DNA of 64,000 bases from Azospirillum sp. (GTDB lineage: Bacteria > Pseudomonadota > Alphaproteobacteria > Azospirillales > Azospirillaceae). The notes below the pieces were generated by a model. The model had not been told where the DNA came from. It saw nothing but the letters and a program-made list of their open reading frames with translations, and did not search any database. The stretch lies in assembly GCA_027486405.1 (NCBI GenBank), contig JAIXPD010000014.1:1-64000 (forward strand). The letters run 5' to 3'. Positions 25,490-34,931 of the stretch are shown piece after piece. How positions within the stretch are numbered: position 1 is the first letter of the stretch; the number at the start of each line of letters is the position of its first letter. The translations under genes were made by a program, and so were the position numbers.

Positions 25490-26592
25490 GGCGTGGATCT
25501 CCGCATCCGGTTGGACAGCTTGCGGGCCAGAACGGGCAGGGCGATGACGGCGATCAGCATGACGCCGACGACGATCGACATGATGATGCCCGACACGTTG
25601 AGCAGCCCCAGGCCAAAGGTGAGCAGCCCCATGACCAGCGCGGCCAGCACCACGCCGGGGATGGTCCCGACGCCGCCGGTGATCGCCACGCCGCCCAGCA
25701 CCACCATGGTGACGATCTCCAGTTCCCACCCGGTGGCGATGGACGGGCGGGTCGATCCCAGGCGGCTGGTCAGCATGACCGACGCCACCCCGGCGGCCAG
25801 ACCGGTCGCGGCGAACAGCCAGAATTTGATCCGCCGCACCTTCAGGCCGGAAAAGGCGGCGGCGGTCGGGTTGTGGCCGATGGCCCGCACCGCGCGGCCC
25901 AGGCTGGTGCGGTGCAGCAGGAACCCGGCCAGCAGCGCCAGCCCCAGGAACACGGTGACTTCAAACGACAGCCATTCCCAGACATAACCCTGGCCGAAAT
26001 AGGCGAACCCCTCCGGGTAGCGGGTGTAGGCCCCATCGCCAAGGATGCCATAGGCCAGCCCGCGAAACAGGCTCATCGTGCCGATGGTGGCGACGATGGA
26101 GGGCAGCTCCAACCCGGTGACGAGCAGGCCGTTGACCGCACCACAGGCCAGCCCGGTGAGCAGACCGACCCCGACCACCACCGGCATCGGCTGCCCGGCG
26201 GCGGCGGTCGCCCCCATCAGGGTGGAGGACAGCGCGATGATCCCGGCGACCGAAATGTCGATCTCCCCGGCCAGGATGACGAAGGCGAGCGCCAGGGCGA
26301 CGATGGCCTTTTCGGTGAAATTGAAGGTGGCGTCCGACAGGTTCCACACGTCGAGGAAATAGGGCGAGGCGAAGCTGTTGGCGGTGAAGATCGCGGCGGC
26401 CAGCAGCAGCAGCAGCGCTTCCCAGCTTTTCAACAGCGCCGTCAGCGGCGCGTCGGTGCGGTCGGGAATCCGGCGGATGGGCGGGGTAGGGCTGGGCGCG
26501 CGGCCCAGTTCGGCCCGGTCTTGCCCGCCTCGGTTTTGCCCGGCCCGGTCTTGACCGGTGCTGAAAGGGACGTTGGGTGTCAGCATGGTCAT
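25486..26592 (-). CDS. rhaQ: L-rhamnose ABC transporter permease (RhaQ)
   Basis: 368 residues of the BPD_transp_2 (ribose/rhamnose) permease family with about ten membrane helices ([21 protein letters not shown], then [26 protein letters not shown]). ATG 26592 overlaps the rhaP stop. The N-terminal 45 residues are cytoplasmic and unusually rich in Gln, Arg, Gly and Pro with near-repeats of [16 protein letters not shown]. Forms the channel with RhaP. Confidence 0.93.
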   Translation of the reverse strand: MTMLTPNVPFSTGQDRAGQNRGGQDRAELGRAPSPTPPIRRIPDRTDAPLTALLKSWEALLLLLAAAIFTANSFASPYFLDVWNLSDATFNFTEKAIVALALAFVILAGEIDISVAGIIALSSTLMGATAAAGQPMPVVVGVGLLTGLACGAVNGLLVTGLELPSIVATIGTMSLFRGLAYGILGDGAYTRYPEGFAYFGQGYVWEWLSFEVTVFLGLALLAGFLLHRTSLGRAVRAIGHNPTAAAFSGLKVRRIKFWLFAATGLAAGVASVMLTSRLGSTRPSIATGWELEIVTMVVLGGVAITGGVGTIPGVVLAALVMGLLTFGLGLLNVSGIIMSIVVGVMLIAVIALPVLARKLSNRMRRSTP

Positions 26593-27593
26593 GCTCCGGC
26601 CTCCTGTCCGGCGGTGGCGCGGTGGCGGAGGATGATGCGGCCCTTGCGGCGCTCGGCCCGCGTGTTGAGAAGGACGGCGGCGATGATGATCGCCCCGGAA
26701 ATGCTCATCTGCCAAAAGGGGGAAACGCCGACGACCGGCAGCGCGTTCTTGATGACGCCGAGAAACAGCGCCCCCAGAACCGCCCCCGCCACCGACCCCA
26801 CCCCGCCGCTGATCGACACGCCGCCGATCACGCAGGCGGCGATCACGTCCAGTTCGAACCCGGCGGCGATGTCGACATAGGCGACGGCAAAGCGCGACAC
26901 CCACAGATAGCCGCACAGACCGGCGAGCAGACCCGACACGCAGAAGGCCCGGAACACGGTGCGGCCCGCGTCGATCCCGGCATAGACCGCCGCCACCGGG
27001 TTGCCTCCGACGGCGTACAGCGCCCGGCCCACCGGGCTGCGGGCAAAGCCGAGCGCGGCCAAACCGATCACCGCCACCGCCAGCCACGCCAGCATCGGCA
27101 GACCCAGCAGCGTTGCGCGCGGCAGCGCCAGATAGGCGGGCGACATTTGAAAGGTGTTCACCCACTCGCCCCCCGACAGCACAAAGGCGCTGCCCCGGAA
27201 GATGGTGAGCGTCCCCAGCGTGACGACGATGGACGGCAAGCCGACCTTCCACACCAGCAGCCCGTTCACCGCCCCCAGCGCCATCCCCATGGCGGCGGAG
27301 GCCAGCACCAGCAGCGGGACCGGAATCTCCGGGTGGGCGGCGTTCAGCATCGCCCCGGCCATGCCGGTCAGCGCCAGATTGGCGGCGACCGACAGATCGA
27401 TGGAGCGGGTGAGGATCACCGCCGTCTGGCCGATGGCCAGGATGATGAGGATGGCGGTGTCGGTGAAGACCGACGCCAGATTGCCGGGGGTGACGAAGCC
27501 CGGCGCCCGCAGGGCGATCAGGCCCAACAGCGCGGTTCCGGCGACCGACAGCAGCGCCTCGCGCGATTTCAGCAGCCTGTTCAGGAGGGTCAT
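26589..27593 (-). CDS. rhaP: L-rhamnose ABC transporter permease (RhaP)
   Basis: 334 residues, same family as RhaQ, starting MTLLNRLLKSREALL at ATG 27593, which overlaps the rhaT stop by four bases. The family segment ILAIGQTAVILTRSIDLSV and the loop CVIGGVSISGGVGSVAGAVLGAL are present. About ten membrane helices. Confidence 0.93.
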   Translation of the reverse strand: MTLLNRLLKSREALLSVAGTALLGLIALRAPGFVTPGNLASVFTDTAILIILAIGQTAVILTRSIDLSVAANLALTGMAGAMLNAAHPEIPVPLLVLASAAMGMALGAVNGLLVWKVGLPSIVVTLGTLTIFRGSAFVLSGGEWVNTFQMSPAYLALPRATLLGLPMLAWLAVAVIGLAALGFARSPVGRALYAVGGNPVAAVYAGIDAGRTVFRAFCVSGLLAGLCGYLWVSRFAVAYVDIAAGFELDVIAACVIGGVSISGGVGSVAGAVLGALFLGVIKNALPVVGVSPFWQMSISGAIIIAAVLLNTRAERRKGRIILRHRATAGQEAGA

Positions 27594-29155
27594 GCCGCAA
27601 GCTCCGGGTGGGTATCGGTGTTGCCGGTGGCGGCGCGCACCAGCGTTTCGGCGGTCAGCCCGGCGCGGTCGTACAGGTGGATCGGGCGGCCCTCGCGCAT
27701 CACCAGAACCCGGTCGCTCATGCCCAGAATCTCCGGCAGTTCCGACGAGATCATGATGACGGCCAGACCCTGCGCCGCCAGTTCGCTGATGAAGCCGTGG
27801 ACGGCGGCCTTGGACCCGATGTCGATGCCCTTGGACGGCTCGTCCAGGATGATGATGTCCGGCCGGGTCGCCAGCCATTTGCTGATGACGATCTTTTGCT
27901 GGTTGCCGCCCGACAGGGTCCCGACCGGTTGCGACAGCGACGCCGCGCGCAGGTCGAGCCGTTCGGCGTAGCAGCGGGCCAGGGCGAATTCACGCGCGCG
28001 GCTGATCACGCCGTGGCGGCTGACCTCCGCCAGGGTGGCGAGCGTCATGTTGTCCACGATGGGCATCGCCAGCACGGCCCCATGCCGCCCCCGCTCCTCC
28101 GGGACATAGACCAGACCGGCGCGGATGGCGTCGCCGGGGCTGCGGATCACGGTGTCGCGCCCCTTGATCCGCAACCGGCCGCGCGATGGGCGGGTGATGC
28201 CGAACAGGGATTGGCAGAACTCCGACCGGCCGGCCCCGACCAACCCGTAGAGGCCCAGAATCTCGCCGCGTCGCAGGTGGAAGGACACGCCGTCGAACTC
28301 GGTGGGGTGGGCGTAATCCTCCACCTCCAACACCAACTCGCCGGGCGTGACCGCCAGCTTGGGAAAGGTCTGTTCGACCGGGCGGCCCACCATCAGGCGG
28401 ACGATCTCCGCCTGGTCGGTGTCGGCCAGCGATCCGGCCCCCACCGACCGGCCGTCGCGGAACACCGCGTAATCGTCGGCGATGCGGAAGACCTCTTCGA
28501 ATTTGTGGCTGATGAACAGAATGGCGCGGCCCTGCGCCTTCAGCCGCGCGACGATGGCGAACAGCTCGTCGGCTTCCTTCTGCGACAGGGCGGCGGTGGG
28601 TTCGTCCATGATGATGACGCGGGCCTCCACCGACAGGGCGCGGGCGACCGCCACCAGATGGCGTTGGCCGATGGACAGATCCTTCAGCCGCGTGTGGGGG
28701 CCGAACGGCGCGTCGAGCGTGCGCAGCAGCGCCCCGGCGCGCGCCATCATCGCCTTGCGGTCGATCAGGCCAAAGCGCGTGGTCGGCGCGTGACCGGCGA
28801 AGATGTTCTCCGCCACGCTCAACTCGTCGAACAGGACGGTTTCCTGGTGGATGGCGGTGATCCCGGCGGATTCGGCCATGGCGGGGGCGGTGAAGACCAC
28901 CGGCGCGCCGTCGATCCGGATGTCGCCGCCGTCGGGGCGGTAAATGCCGGTCATGGTCTTGACCAGCGTCGATTTGCCCGCCCCGTTTTCGCCGATCAGC
29001 GCGGTGACGCGCCCGGCGCGCAGGGTCAGGTTGACATCGGACAGGGCGCGGACGCCGGGAAACAGCTTGGTGATGCCGCGCATCTCCAACAGGGGGGCAT
29101 CCTGGGCGGAATCGTCCGGGAGGCGCGCGGGCGGAACAGGCGTGGACATGGTCAT
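27590..29155 (-). CDS. rhaT: L-rhamnose ABC transporter ATPase, two ATPase domains (RhaT)
   Basis: 521 residues, a sugar-type double ATPase. First domain: Walker A GENGAGKST, LSIGQRHLVAVARAL, Walker B VIIMDEPTAAL. Second domain: degenerate P-loop (GLVGAGRSEF), signature LSGGNQQKIVISKWL and IIILDEPSKGID. Powers rhamnose uptake with RhaP, RhaQ and RhaS. Confidence 0.94.
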   Translation of the reverse strand: MTMSTPVPPARLPDDSAQDAPLLEMRGITKLFPGVRALSDVNLTLRAGRVTALIGENGAGKSTLVKTMTGIYRPDGGDIRIDGAPVVFTAPAMAESAGITAIHQETVLFDELSVAENIFAGHAPTTRFGLIDRKAMMARAGALLRTLDAPFGPHTRLKDLSIGQRHLVAVARALSVEARVIIMDEPTAALSQKEADELFAIVARLKAQGRAILFISHKFEEVFRIADDYAVFRDGRSVGAGSLADTDQAEIVRLMVGRPVEQTFPKLAVTPGELVLEVEDYAHPTEFDGVSFHLRRGEILGLYGLVGAGRSEFCQSLFGITRPSRGRLRIKGRDTVIRSPGDAIRAGLVYVPEERGRHGAVLAMPIVDNMTLATLAEVSRHGVISRAREFALARCYAERLDLRAASLSQPVGTLSGGNQQKIVISKWLATRPDIIILDEPSKGIDIGSKAAVHGFISELAAQGLAVIMISSELPEILGMSDRVLVMREGRPIHLYDRAGLTAETLVRAATGNTDTHPELAA

Positions 29156-29290
29156 GGGAACGCCTTCCGGTCGGGTGGGCGGGACAGGCGGAGCGCTGCG
29201 GAAACGCGCGCGCGGGGGTGCGCGTGGCGGAAAAGGGCGGGCCGCCCGGTTCTCTGGGACGCCCGCCGCTCCCCGCGCCGCACCGCCCGA

Positions 29291-30292
29291 TCAAAAGATC
29301 TTGGCGAACTGGTCGATGTTGGAGGCGTCGTAGGTGAACGGCTCGCTCATCGCCGCTTCGGCGTTGTCGCCGACGGTGATGTCGCCCATGCGCCCGGCCT
29401 TCAGCTTGGTCCCCGGCGCGACGCTGGCGGCTTTGCTTTTCACCAGATCATAGGCGAGCAGGGTGGCGGTGTAGCCGAGATCGATGGGGTTCCAGATGGC
29501 GAAGGACTTGCTGGCCCCCGATTTGATGGCTCCGGCCATTTCCGACGGCAGACCAAGGCCGGTCACATGGACCTGACCGATCTTGCCCGCGTCCTTCACC
29601 GCCTGGGCGGCGGCGACGATGCCGACGGAGGTCGGGGCGATGATCGTCTTCACCTCCGGGTGCGCCTTCAGCAACGCCTGGGTTTCGCGATAGCTCTTGT
29701 CCGACAGGTCATCGCCGTAGACGGTGGTGACGATCGTCATGCCGGGGAATGTCGGCAACGCCTTCTTCATCTCCTCGATCCAGATGTTCTGGTTGGTCGA
29801 GGTGGCGGTGGCCGACAGGATGGCGACGTTGCCCTTGCCGTCCGGCAGGGTGGCGGCGGCCAGCTTCAGGTTGGTGGCCCCGATCAGCGCGTTGGACGAC
29901 GGGTTCAGGTGCAGCATGCGGCCCTTGGCCGACACCCCCGAATCCCATGAAATCACCTTGATGCCGCGCTGCATCGCCTTGCTGAGCGCGGGAACCAGCG
30001 CGTCGGGGTCGTTGGCGGACACGGCGATGGCGTCCACCTTTTGCGAGATCAAGGAGTTGATGACCTCAATCTGCCCTTCGGCGGTGGTGGAGGTCGGGCC
30101 GGTGTAGATGATCTCGACGTTGCCGACCTCCTTGGCGGCGTCCTCGGCCCCCCGGCGGGCGGCTTCGAAAAAGCCGTTGCCCAACGATTTGACCACCAGC
30201 GCGATGCGGATCTTGTCCTGCGCGGCGGCGGGAGTGGCGACCAGACCGACGGCCAGCGCCACCGGCAGAACCATGGACTTCCAGAACGACAT
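29291..30292 (-). CDS. rhaS: Periplasmic rhamnose-binding protein (RhaS)
   Basis: 333 residues with a signal peptide (LPVALAVGLVATPAAAQ) and the Peripla_BP_4 sugar-binding fold (KIRIALVVKSLGNGFFEAARRGAEDAAKEV; VSANDPDALVPALSKAMQRGIKVISWDSGV). A strong GGGAGGAAAC ribosome site precedes it. It is separated from rhaT by 135 bases, a usual place for RNA processing in binding-protein operons. Confidence 0.93.
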   Translation of the reverse strand: MSFWKSMVLPVALAVGLVATPAAAQDKIRIALVVKSLGNGFFEAARRGAEDAAKEVGNVEIIYTGPTSTTAEGQIEVINSLISQKVDAIAVSANDPDALVPALSKAMQRGIKVISWDSGVSAKGRMLHLNPSSNALIGATNLKLAAATLPDGKGNVAILSATATSTNQNIWIEEMKKALPTFPGMTIVTTVYGDDLSDKSYRETQALLKAHPEVKTIIAPTSVGIVAAAQAVKDAGKIGQVHVTGLGLPSEMAGAIKSGASKSFAIWNPIDLGYTATLLAYDLVKSKAASVAPGTKLKAGRMGDITVGDNAEAAMSEPFTYDASNIDQFAKIF

Positions 30293-30378
30293 TTTTGGTT
30301 TCCTCCCAGGCGTGTGTTTGTTGGGTCATCCCGTCTTGTCGCGGGCCTGATTCCGCAAAAGGCGGTGGTGGGGGGCGG

Positions 30379-31185
30379 TCAGGCGACCTCGGGCGACGCC
30401 TCCCGTCCCTTGGCGGCGGCGGCGACGATCAGACGGACGCCAGCGGCTTCGATCATGCGGGCGGCGGCGTCGCTGATGCCGTCGTCGGTGACGATGGTGT
30501 GCGCGCGCTCCAGCGGCACGACGATCATGGCGGAGCGGGCGTCGAACTTTGAGGAATCGACCAGGATCACCAGCTCGTCGGCCTGGCGCATCAGGCGCTG
30601 TTCGGACTGGATGATCAGCGGATCGCCTTCACCCACGCCATAAGCCGACACGCTTTGCGCACCCATGAACATGCGCCGTGCGCGGAAATGAGCGATTCCG
30701 TCGTTTTCGAACGGGCTGAGGATCAGGCCCTGCTCACGGTAAACAGCACCGGCGGGCAGCAGCACGGTGCATTTGGAATGCTTGATGAGATGCTCGGCGA
30801 TCATGAAGGAGTTGGTCATCACCTGCATCGGACGGTCGGTCATGTGATGGACCATCTGAAAGGTGGTGGTTCCGCCATTGATGATGATGGCGTCGCCGGG
30901 TTCGCACAGATCCACCGCCGCGCGGGCGATCAGCCGTTTTTCCTGCTGATTCAAGCCTTCCGCCACCCGGAATGGACGTCCGGCGATGCTGCCATAGGGG
31001 GATGGCGACAGCGCCTCCGCCCCGCCGCGCACCTTGCGCAGCTTCTTTTGCAACGCCAGCGCGGCGATGTCGCGGCGGATGGTGGCGTCGGACGCGCCGG
31101 TCAGCTCCGCCAGATCGGCGACGGACGCGACCGACCGACTTTGCACCAATCCCACGATGATCCGATGGCGTTCGCTTTCGAGCAT
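30379..31185 (-). CDS. rhaR: DeoR-family regulator of rhamnose genes (RhaR)
   Basis: 268 residues from ATG 31185 (MLESERHRIIVGLVQ). DeoR winged helix (VASVADLAELTGASDATIRRDIAALALQKKLRKVRGGAEAL) and a DeoRC sensor domain (INGGTTTFQMVHHM; VILVDSSKFDARSAMIVVPLER) that binds phosphorylated sugars. In rhizobia RhaR is the repressor of the same gene order. It is first in the leftward unit and faces rhaDI across a 192-bp divergent region with a perfect palindrome. Confidence 0.92.
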   Translation of the reverse strand: MLESERHRIIVGLVQSRSVASVADLAELTGASDATIRRDIAALALQKKLRKVRGGAEALSPSPYGSIAGRPFRVAEGLNQQEKRLIARAAVDLCEPGDAIIINGGTTTFQMVHHMTDRPMQVMTNSFMIAEHLIKHSKCTVLLPAGAVYREQGLILSPFENDGIAHFRARRMFMGAQSVSAYGVGEGDPLIIQSEQRLMRQADELVILVDSSKFDARSAMIVVPLERAHTIVTDDGISDAAARMIEAAGVRLIVAAAAKGREASPEVA

Positions 31186-31278
31186 GCGATCCTCCCTTGC
31201 ACAAACTGTTGCCCCAACCAACGACCTGTGTCAATCATTTCCAATCAAAATTTTCCATATTACGATCTGTAGTGATTG

Positions 31279-31296
31279 AACATGATCGATCATGTT
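31279..31296. promoter_or_regulatory. Perfect 18-bp palindrome in the rhaR/rhaD divergent region
   Basis: AACATGATCGATCATGTT is a perfect palindrome located between the divergent rhaR and rhaD starts, in a locally AT-rich stretch. A shared operator for RhaR, or for a global regulator, is the simplest reading. Promoter hexamers could not be assigned with confidence around it. Confidence 0.65.
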
Positions 31297-31377
31297 GACT
31301 TTTGACGAAACCAACGACCATGGTGTGCCATCAGCGGCGGCTCTGGACCGCCGGGCAACGCCTGGGGAGGAGAGGAC

Positions 31378-33480
31378 ATGCAGGATCTGAGCGGCGCGCA
31401 GCGCCTGGACAATCGGTGGAACGACACGGTCGCCGACGCGATGGACGAACCGGGGCGGCTGCTCTATCGTTCCAACCTTCTGGGGTCGGACAAGCGCATC
31501 ACCAACTACGGCGGCGGCAACACCTCCGGCAAGATCGACATGGCCGATCCCTTGACCGGGGAAACGGTGACGGTCCTGTGGGTGAAGGGGTCGGGCGGCG
31601 ACGTCGGCACGATGGCGCTCGACGGTTTTTCCACCCTGTATCTCGACAAGCTCAACCGGCTGCGCGCGCTGTACAAGGGCGAGGCGCACGAGGATGAGAT
31701 GGTCGGCTATCTGCCCCATTGCACCTTCAACCTGAACCCGCGCGCCGCGTCCATCGACACGCCGCTGCACGCCTATCTGCCCTTCCGCCACGTCGATCAC
31801 ATGCACCCCGACGCGGTGATCGCCATCGCCGCGACCGAAAACAGCCGCGCCCTGACCGAAGCGGTCTATGGCGGTGAGATCGGCTGGTTGCCCTGGCGGC
31901 GTCCGGGTTTCCAACTGGGGCTGGATCTGGCGGCCTTCGCGGCGGCCAACCCGACCGCCAAGGGCGTGGTGCTGGAAGGCCACGGCCTGTTCACCTGGGG
32001 CGACAGCTCCAAGGAGTGCTACGAAACCACCTTGCGCGTCATCAACCGCGCCATCGCCTGGTTCGACGGCGAAACGGCGGGCAAGGCCGCCTTTGGCGGG
32101 GCGGCGGTGGCGTCGCTGGATCCGGCGGCCCGCCGCGCGGTCGCGGCCCGGCTGATGCCTGAGATTCGCGGCCTGATCGGCACCGACGAGAAAAAGGTCG
32201 GCCATTTCGACGACGGCGACGCGGTGCTGGAATTCGTCAATTCCCGCGATCTGCCCGCCCTGGCGGCGCTGGGCACCTCCTGCCCCGACCATTTCCTGCG
32301 CACCAAGATCCGCCCGCTGGTGCTGGGTTTCGACCCGGCGGCCGACAATCTGGATGCGGTGATCGACGGGTTGCCGGATGCGGTCGAAGCCTACCGCCAC
32401 GATTACGCGGGCTATTACGAGCGCTGCCGCCGCCCCGACTCGCCCGCCATGCGCGACCCCAACGCCATCGTCTATCTGGTTCCGGGCGTGGGCATGCTGA
32501 CCTTCGCCCGCGACAAGGCGACGGCGCGCATCGCCGGTGAATTCTACGTCAACGCCATCAACGTGATGCGCGGGGCGTCCTCCGTCAGCCGCTATTGCGG
32601 TCTGCCGGAGCAGGAGGCCTTCGACATCGAATATTGGCTGTTGGAGGAAGCCAAGCTGCAACGGATGCCCAAGCCCAAGGCGCTGGCCGGGCGGGTGGCG
32701 CTGGTCACGGGGGCGGCGGGCGGCATCGGCCGGTCCACCGCCGAACGGCTGCTGCGCGACGGGGCCTGCGTCGTGCTGGCCGACATCGACGTCGAGGCGC
32801 TGGCGGCGATCAAGGCGGCGCTGGCGCGCGGTTTCGGGGCCGATCAAGTGCGCGCGGTGACGCTGGACGTGACCGACGAGGCCGCCGTGCGCGATGGTTT
32901 CGCCGCCGCGTGCGTCGAGTTTGGCGGGTTGGACATTCTGGTGTCCAACGCGGGCATCGCGTCCTCCGCCCCGATCGAGGCGACGGAGCTGTCGCTGTGG
33001 ACCCGCAACATGGACATCCTCGCCACCGGCTATTTCCTGGTGGCGCGCGAGGGCTTCCGCCTGTTCCGCCGCCAGGGTCTGGGCGGATCGGTGGTGTTCG
33101 TGGCGTCCAAGAACGGTCTGGCCGCGTCGCCCAACGCGGCGGCCTATTGCACGGCCAAGGCGGCGGAAATCCATCTCGCCCGCTGTCTGGCGCTGGAAGG
33201 CGCGCCCATCGGCGTGCGCGTCAACGTCGTCAACCCCGACGCGGTGCTGCGCGGCTCCAAGATCTGGACCGGCGAATGGCGCGAGCAGCGCGCGGCGTCG
33301 TCCAACCTGTCGGTCGATCAGCTTGAGGAGCATTACCGCAACCGGTCCCTGTTGAAGCGGTCGGTCTACCCGGAAGACGTGGCCGAGGCCATCGGTTTCC
33401 TCGCGTCGGACAGCGCGGCCAAATCGACGGGCAACATCCTGAACGTCGACGCGGGCAACGCCCAGTCCTTCACGCGCTGA
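31378..33480 (+). CDS. rhaD: Bifunctional rhamnulose-1-phosphate aldolase / short-chain dehydrogenase (RhaD)
   Basis: 700 residues. The N-terminal class II aldolase domain (about 1-420) has GGGNTSGKID, HVDHMHPDAVIAIA and EGHGLFTWGDS with its metal-binding histidines. The C-terminal short-chain dehydrogenase (about 435-700) has VALVTGAAGGIGRST, SNAGIASSAP and the YCTAK catalytic Tyr/Lys. Splits rhamnulose-1-phosphate to dihydroxyacetone phosphate and L-lactaldehyde; the second half presumably handles the aldehyde. GGAGAGG precedes the ATG. First gene of the rightward unit with rhaI. Confidence 0.94.
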   Translation: MQDLSGAQRLDNRWNDTVADAMDEPGRLLYRSNLLGSDKRITNYGGGNTSGKIDMADPLTGETVTVLWVKGSGGDVGTMALDGFSTLYLDKLNRLRALYKGEAHEDEMVGYLPHCTFNLNPRAASIDTPLHAYLPFRHVDHMHPDAVIAIAATENSRALTEAVYGGEIGWLPWRRPGFQLGLDLAAFAAANPTAKGVVLEGHGLFTWGDSSKECYETTLRVINRAIAWFDGETAGKAAFGGAAVASLDPAARRAVAARLMPEIRGLIGTDEKKVGHFDDGDAVLEFVNSRDLPALAALGTSCPDHFLRTKIRPLVLGFDPAADNLDAVIDGLPDAVEAYRHDYAGYYERCRRPDSPAMRDPNAIVYLVPGVGMLTFARDKATARIAGEFYVNAINVMRGASSVSRYCGLPEQEAFDIEYWLLEEAKLQRMPKPKALAGRVALVTGAAGGIGRSTAERLLRDGACVVLADIDVEALAAIKAALARGFGADQVRAVTLDVTDEAAVRDGFAAACVEFGGLDILVSNAGIASSAPIEATELSLWTRNMDILATGYFLVAREGFRLFRRQGLGGSVVFVASKNGLAASPNAAAYCTAKAAEIHLARCLALEGAPIGVRVNVVNPDAVLRGSKIWTGEWREQRAASSNLSVDQLEEHYRNRSLLKRSVYPEDVAEAIGFLASDSAAKSTGNILNVDAGNAQSFTR

Positions 33481-33526
33481 CCCGCGCCCGCCATCGTTTG
33501 GCCAGCATTGTTTGGGGAGGACAACC

Positions 33527-34825
33527 ATGACCGCATTGCCGATCGACGTGACCGTGATCGAACGGTCGAACGAGACCCTGGCGGCCGCACAGGCCGCCGA
33601 TTACGCCACGCTGGGGGACAGGCTGGCCCGGCGCGGTGTGGACATCGACGCGCTGACCGCCAAGGCGGCGGCCTTCTTCGTCGCCGTCCCGTCCTGGGGT
33701 GTGGGCACCGGCGGGACCCGCTTTGCCCGCTTTCCCGGCGTGGGCGAACCGCGCGGCATCTTTGAAAAGCTGGACGATTGCGCGGTGATCCACCTGTTGG
33801 GCCGGGCCACGCCGCGCGTGTCGCTGCACATCCCGTGGGACGCGGCGGATCCGGCGGAGCTGAAGGCCAAGGCCGACAGTCTGGGGCTGGGGTTCGACGC
33901 CATGAACTCCAACACCTTCCAGGACCACCCGAAGGATCCGCGTCAACCGCTGTCCTACAAACACGGCTCGCTCTCGCACACCGACCGGGCGGTGCGGGAT
34001 CAGGCGGTGGAACACAACCTCGCCACCATCGAACTGGGCCGGGCCATCGGCTCCACCGCGCTGACGGTGTGGGTGGGCGACGGCTCCAACTTCGCCGGTC
34101 AAGCCGATCTGGGCCGCGCCTTCGACCGCTATCTGGACTCGATGAAGCGGATCGCGGCGGCTCTGCCGGACGATTGGCGGGTGTTTTCCGAGCACAAGAT
34201 GTACGAGCCGGCCTTCTACTCCACCGTCGTGCAGGATTGGGGAACCAGCCTGATGACGGCGCAGGAGCTGGGGGCGAAGGCCTTCTGTCTGGTCGATCTG
34301 GGCCACCACGCGCCCAACGTCAACATCGAGCAGATCGTCGCCCGCCTGATCCGGGCCGGGAAGCTGGGCGGGTTCCATTTCAACGATTCCCGCTATGGCG
34401 ATGACGACCTCGACACCGGATCCATCGACCCGTTCCGTCTGTTCCTGGTGTTCAACGAGCTGGTGGAGGCCGGGGAGCGGCTGGACGCGCTGCGCCCGGC
34501 CCACATGATCGACCAGTCGCACAACGTCACCGACCCGATTGAAAGCCTGATCCGCTCGGCCAACGAAATCCGCCGCGCCTATGTCCAGGCGCTGTTGGTG
34601 GACCGCGTGGCCCTGGCGGGCTTCCAGGAGGAGAACGACGCGCTGATGGCCTCGGAAACGCTCAAACAGGCGTTCCGCACCGACGTGGAACCGATCCTGG
34701 CCAAGGCCCGGCAGGATGCGGGCGGGGCCATCGACCCGATCCGCGCCTACCGCGACAGCGGCTATCGCCGGATGGTCGGGGCCAAGCGCCCGGCCGCCGT
34801 CGGCGGGGGCGGCGGCATCGTCTGA
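33527..34825 (+). CDS. rhaI: L-rhamnose isomerase, rhizobial type (RhaI)
   Basis: 432 residues from ATG 33527 with GGGGAGG six bases upstream. Xylose-isomerase-like TIM barrel: VSLHIPWD, GFDAMNSNTFQDHPKD, WVGDGSNFAGQ, FSEHKMYEP, LVDLGHHAPNVNIEQIV and FHFNDSRYGDDDLDTG carry the metal and substrate residues. Converts L-rhamnose to L-rhamnulose. It follows rhaD by 46 bases. The C-terminus ends in a Gly-rich tail. Confidence 0.93.
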   Translation: MTALPIDVTVIERSNETLAAAQAADYATLGDRLARRGVDIDALTAKAAAFFVAVPSWGVGTGGTRFARFPGVGEPRGIFEKLDDCAVIHLLGRATPRVSLHIPWDAADPAELKAKADSLGLGFDAMNSNTFQDHPKDPRQPLSYKHGSLSHTDRAVRDQAVEHNLATIELGRAIGSTALTVWVGDGSNFAGQADLGRAFDRYLDSMKRIAAALPDDWRVFSEHKMYEPAFYSTVVQDWGTSLMTAQELGAKAFCLVDLGHHAPNVNIEQIVARLIRAGKLGGFHFNDSRYGDDDLDTGSIDPFRLFLVFNELVEAGERLDALRPAHMIDQSHNVTDPIESLIRSANEIRRAYVQALLVDRVALAGFQEENDALMASETLKQAFRTDVEPILAKARQDAGGAIDPIRAYRDSGYRRMVGAKRPAAVGGGGGIV

Positions 34826-34853
34826 CGGCAAAGGCGCGGCAAAGAACGTCGAT

Positions 34854-34883
34854 CGCCGCATGCCCTGTCCGGGGCGTGCGGCG
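34854..34883. terminator. Bidirectional hairpin between rhaI and a convergent LysR gene
   Basis: CGCCGCATGCCC pairs with GGGGCGTGCGGCG (one T-G type mismatch) around a short loop, in the 105 bp between two convergent genes. A short T run follows a few bases later on the plus strand. Likely transcription end for both genes. Confidence 0.55.
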
Positions 34884-34931
34884 ACCGGCGTTTCTGCGTC
34901 TTGCCCGATGGGATCCCATGAGATCGCGGGA

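Noticed and set aside
31206-31234. TTGACA-like promoter for rhaR on the minus strand
   Set aside because: The -35 matches but no acceptable -10 falls at 16-18 bases.
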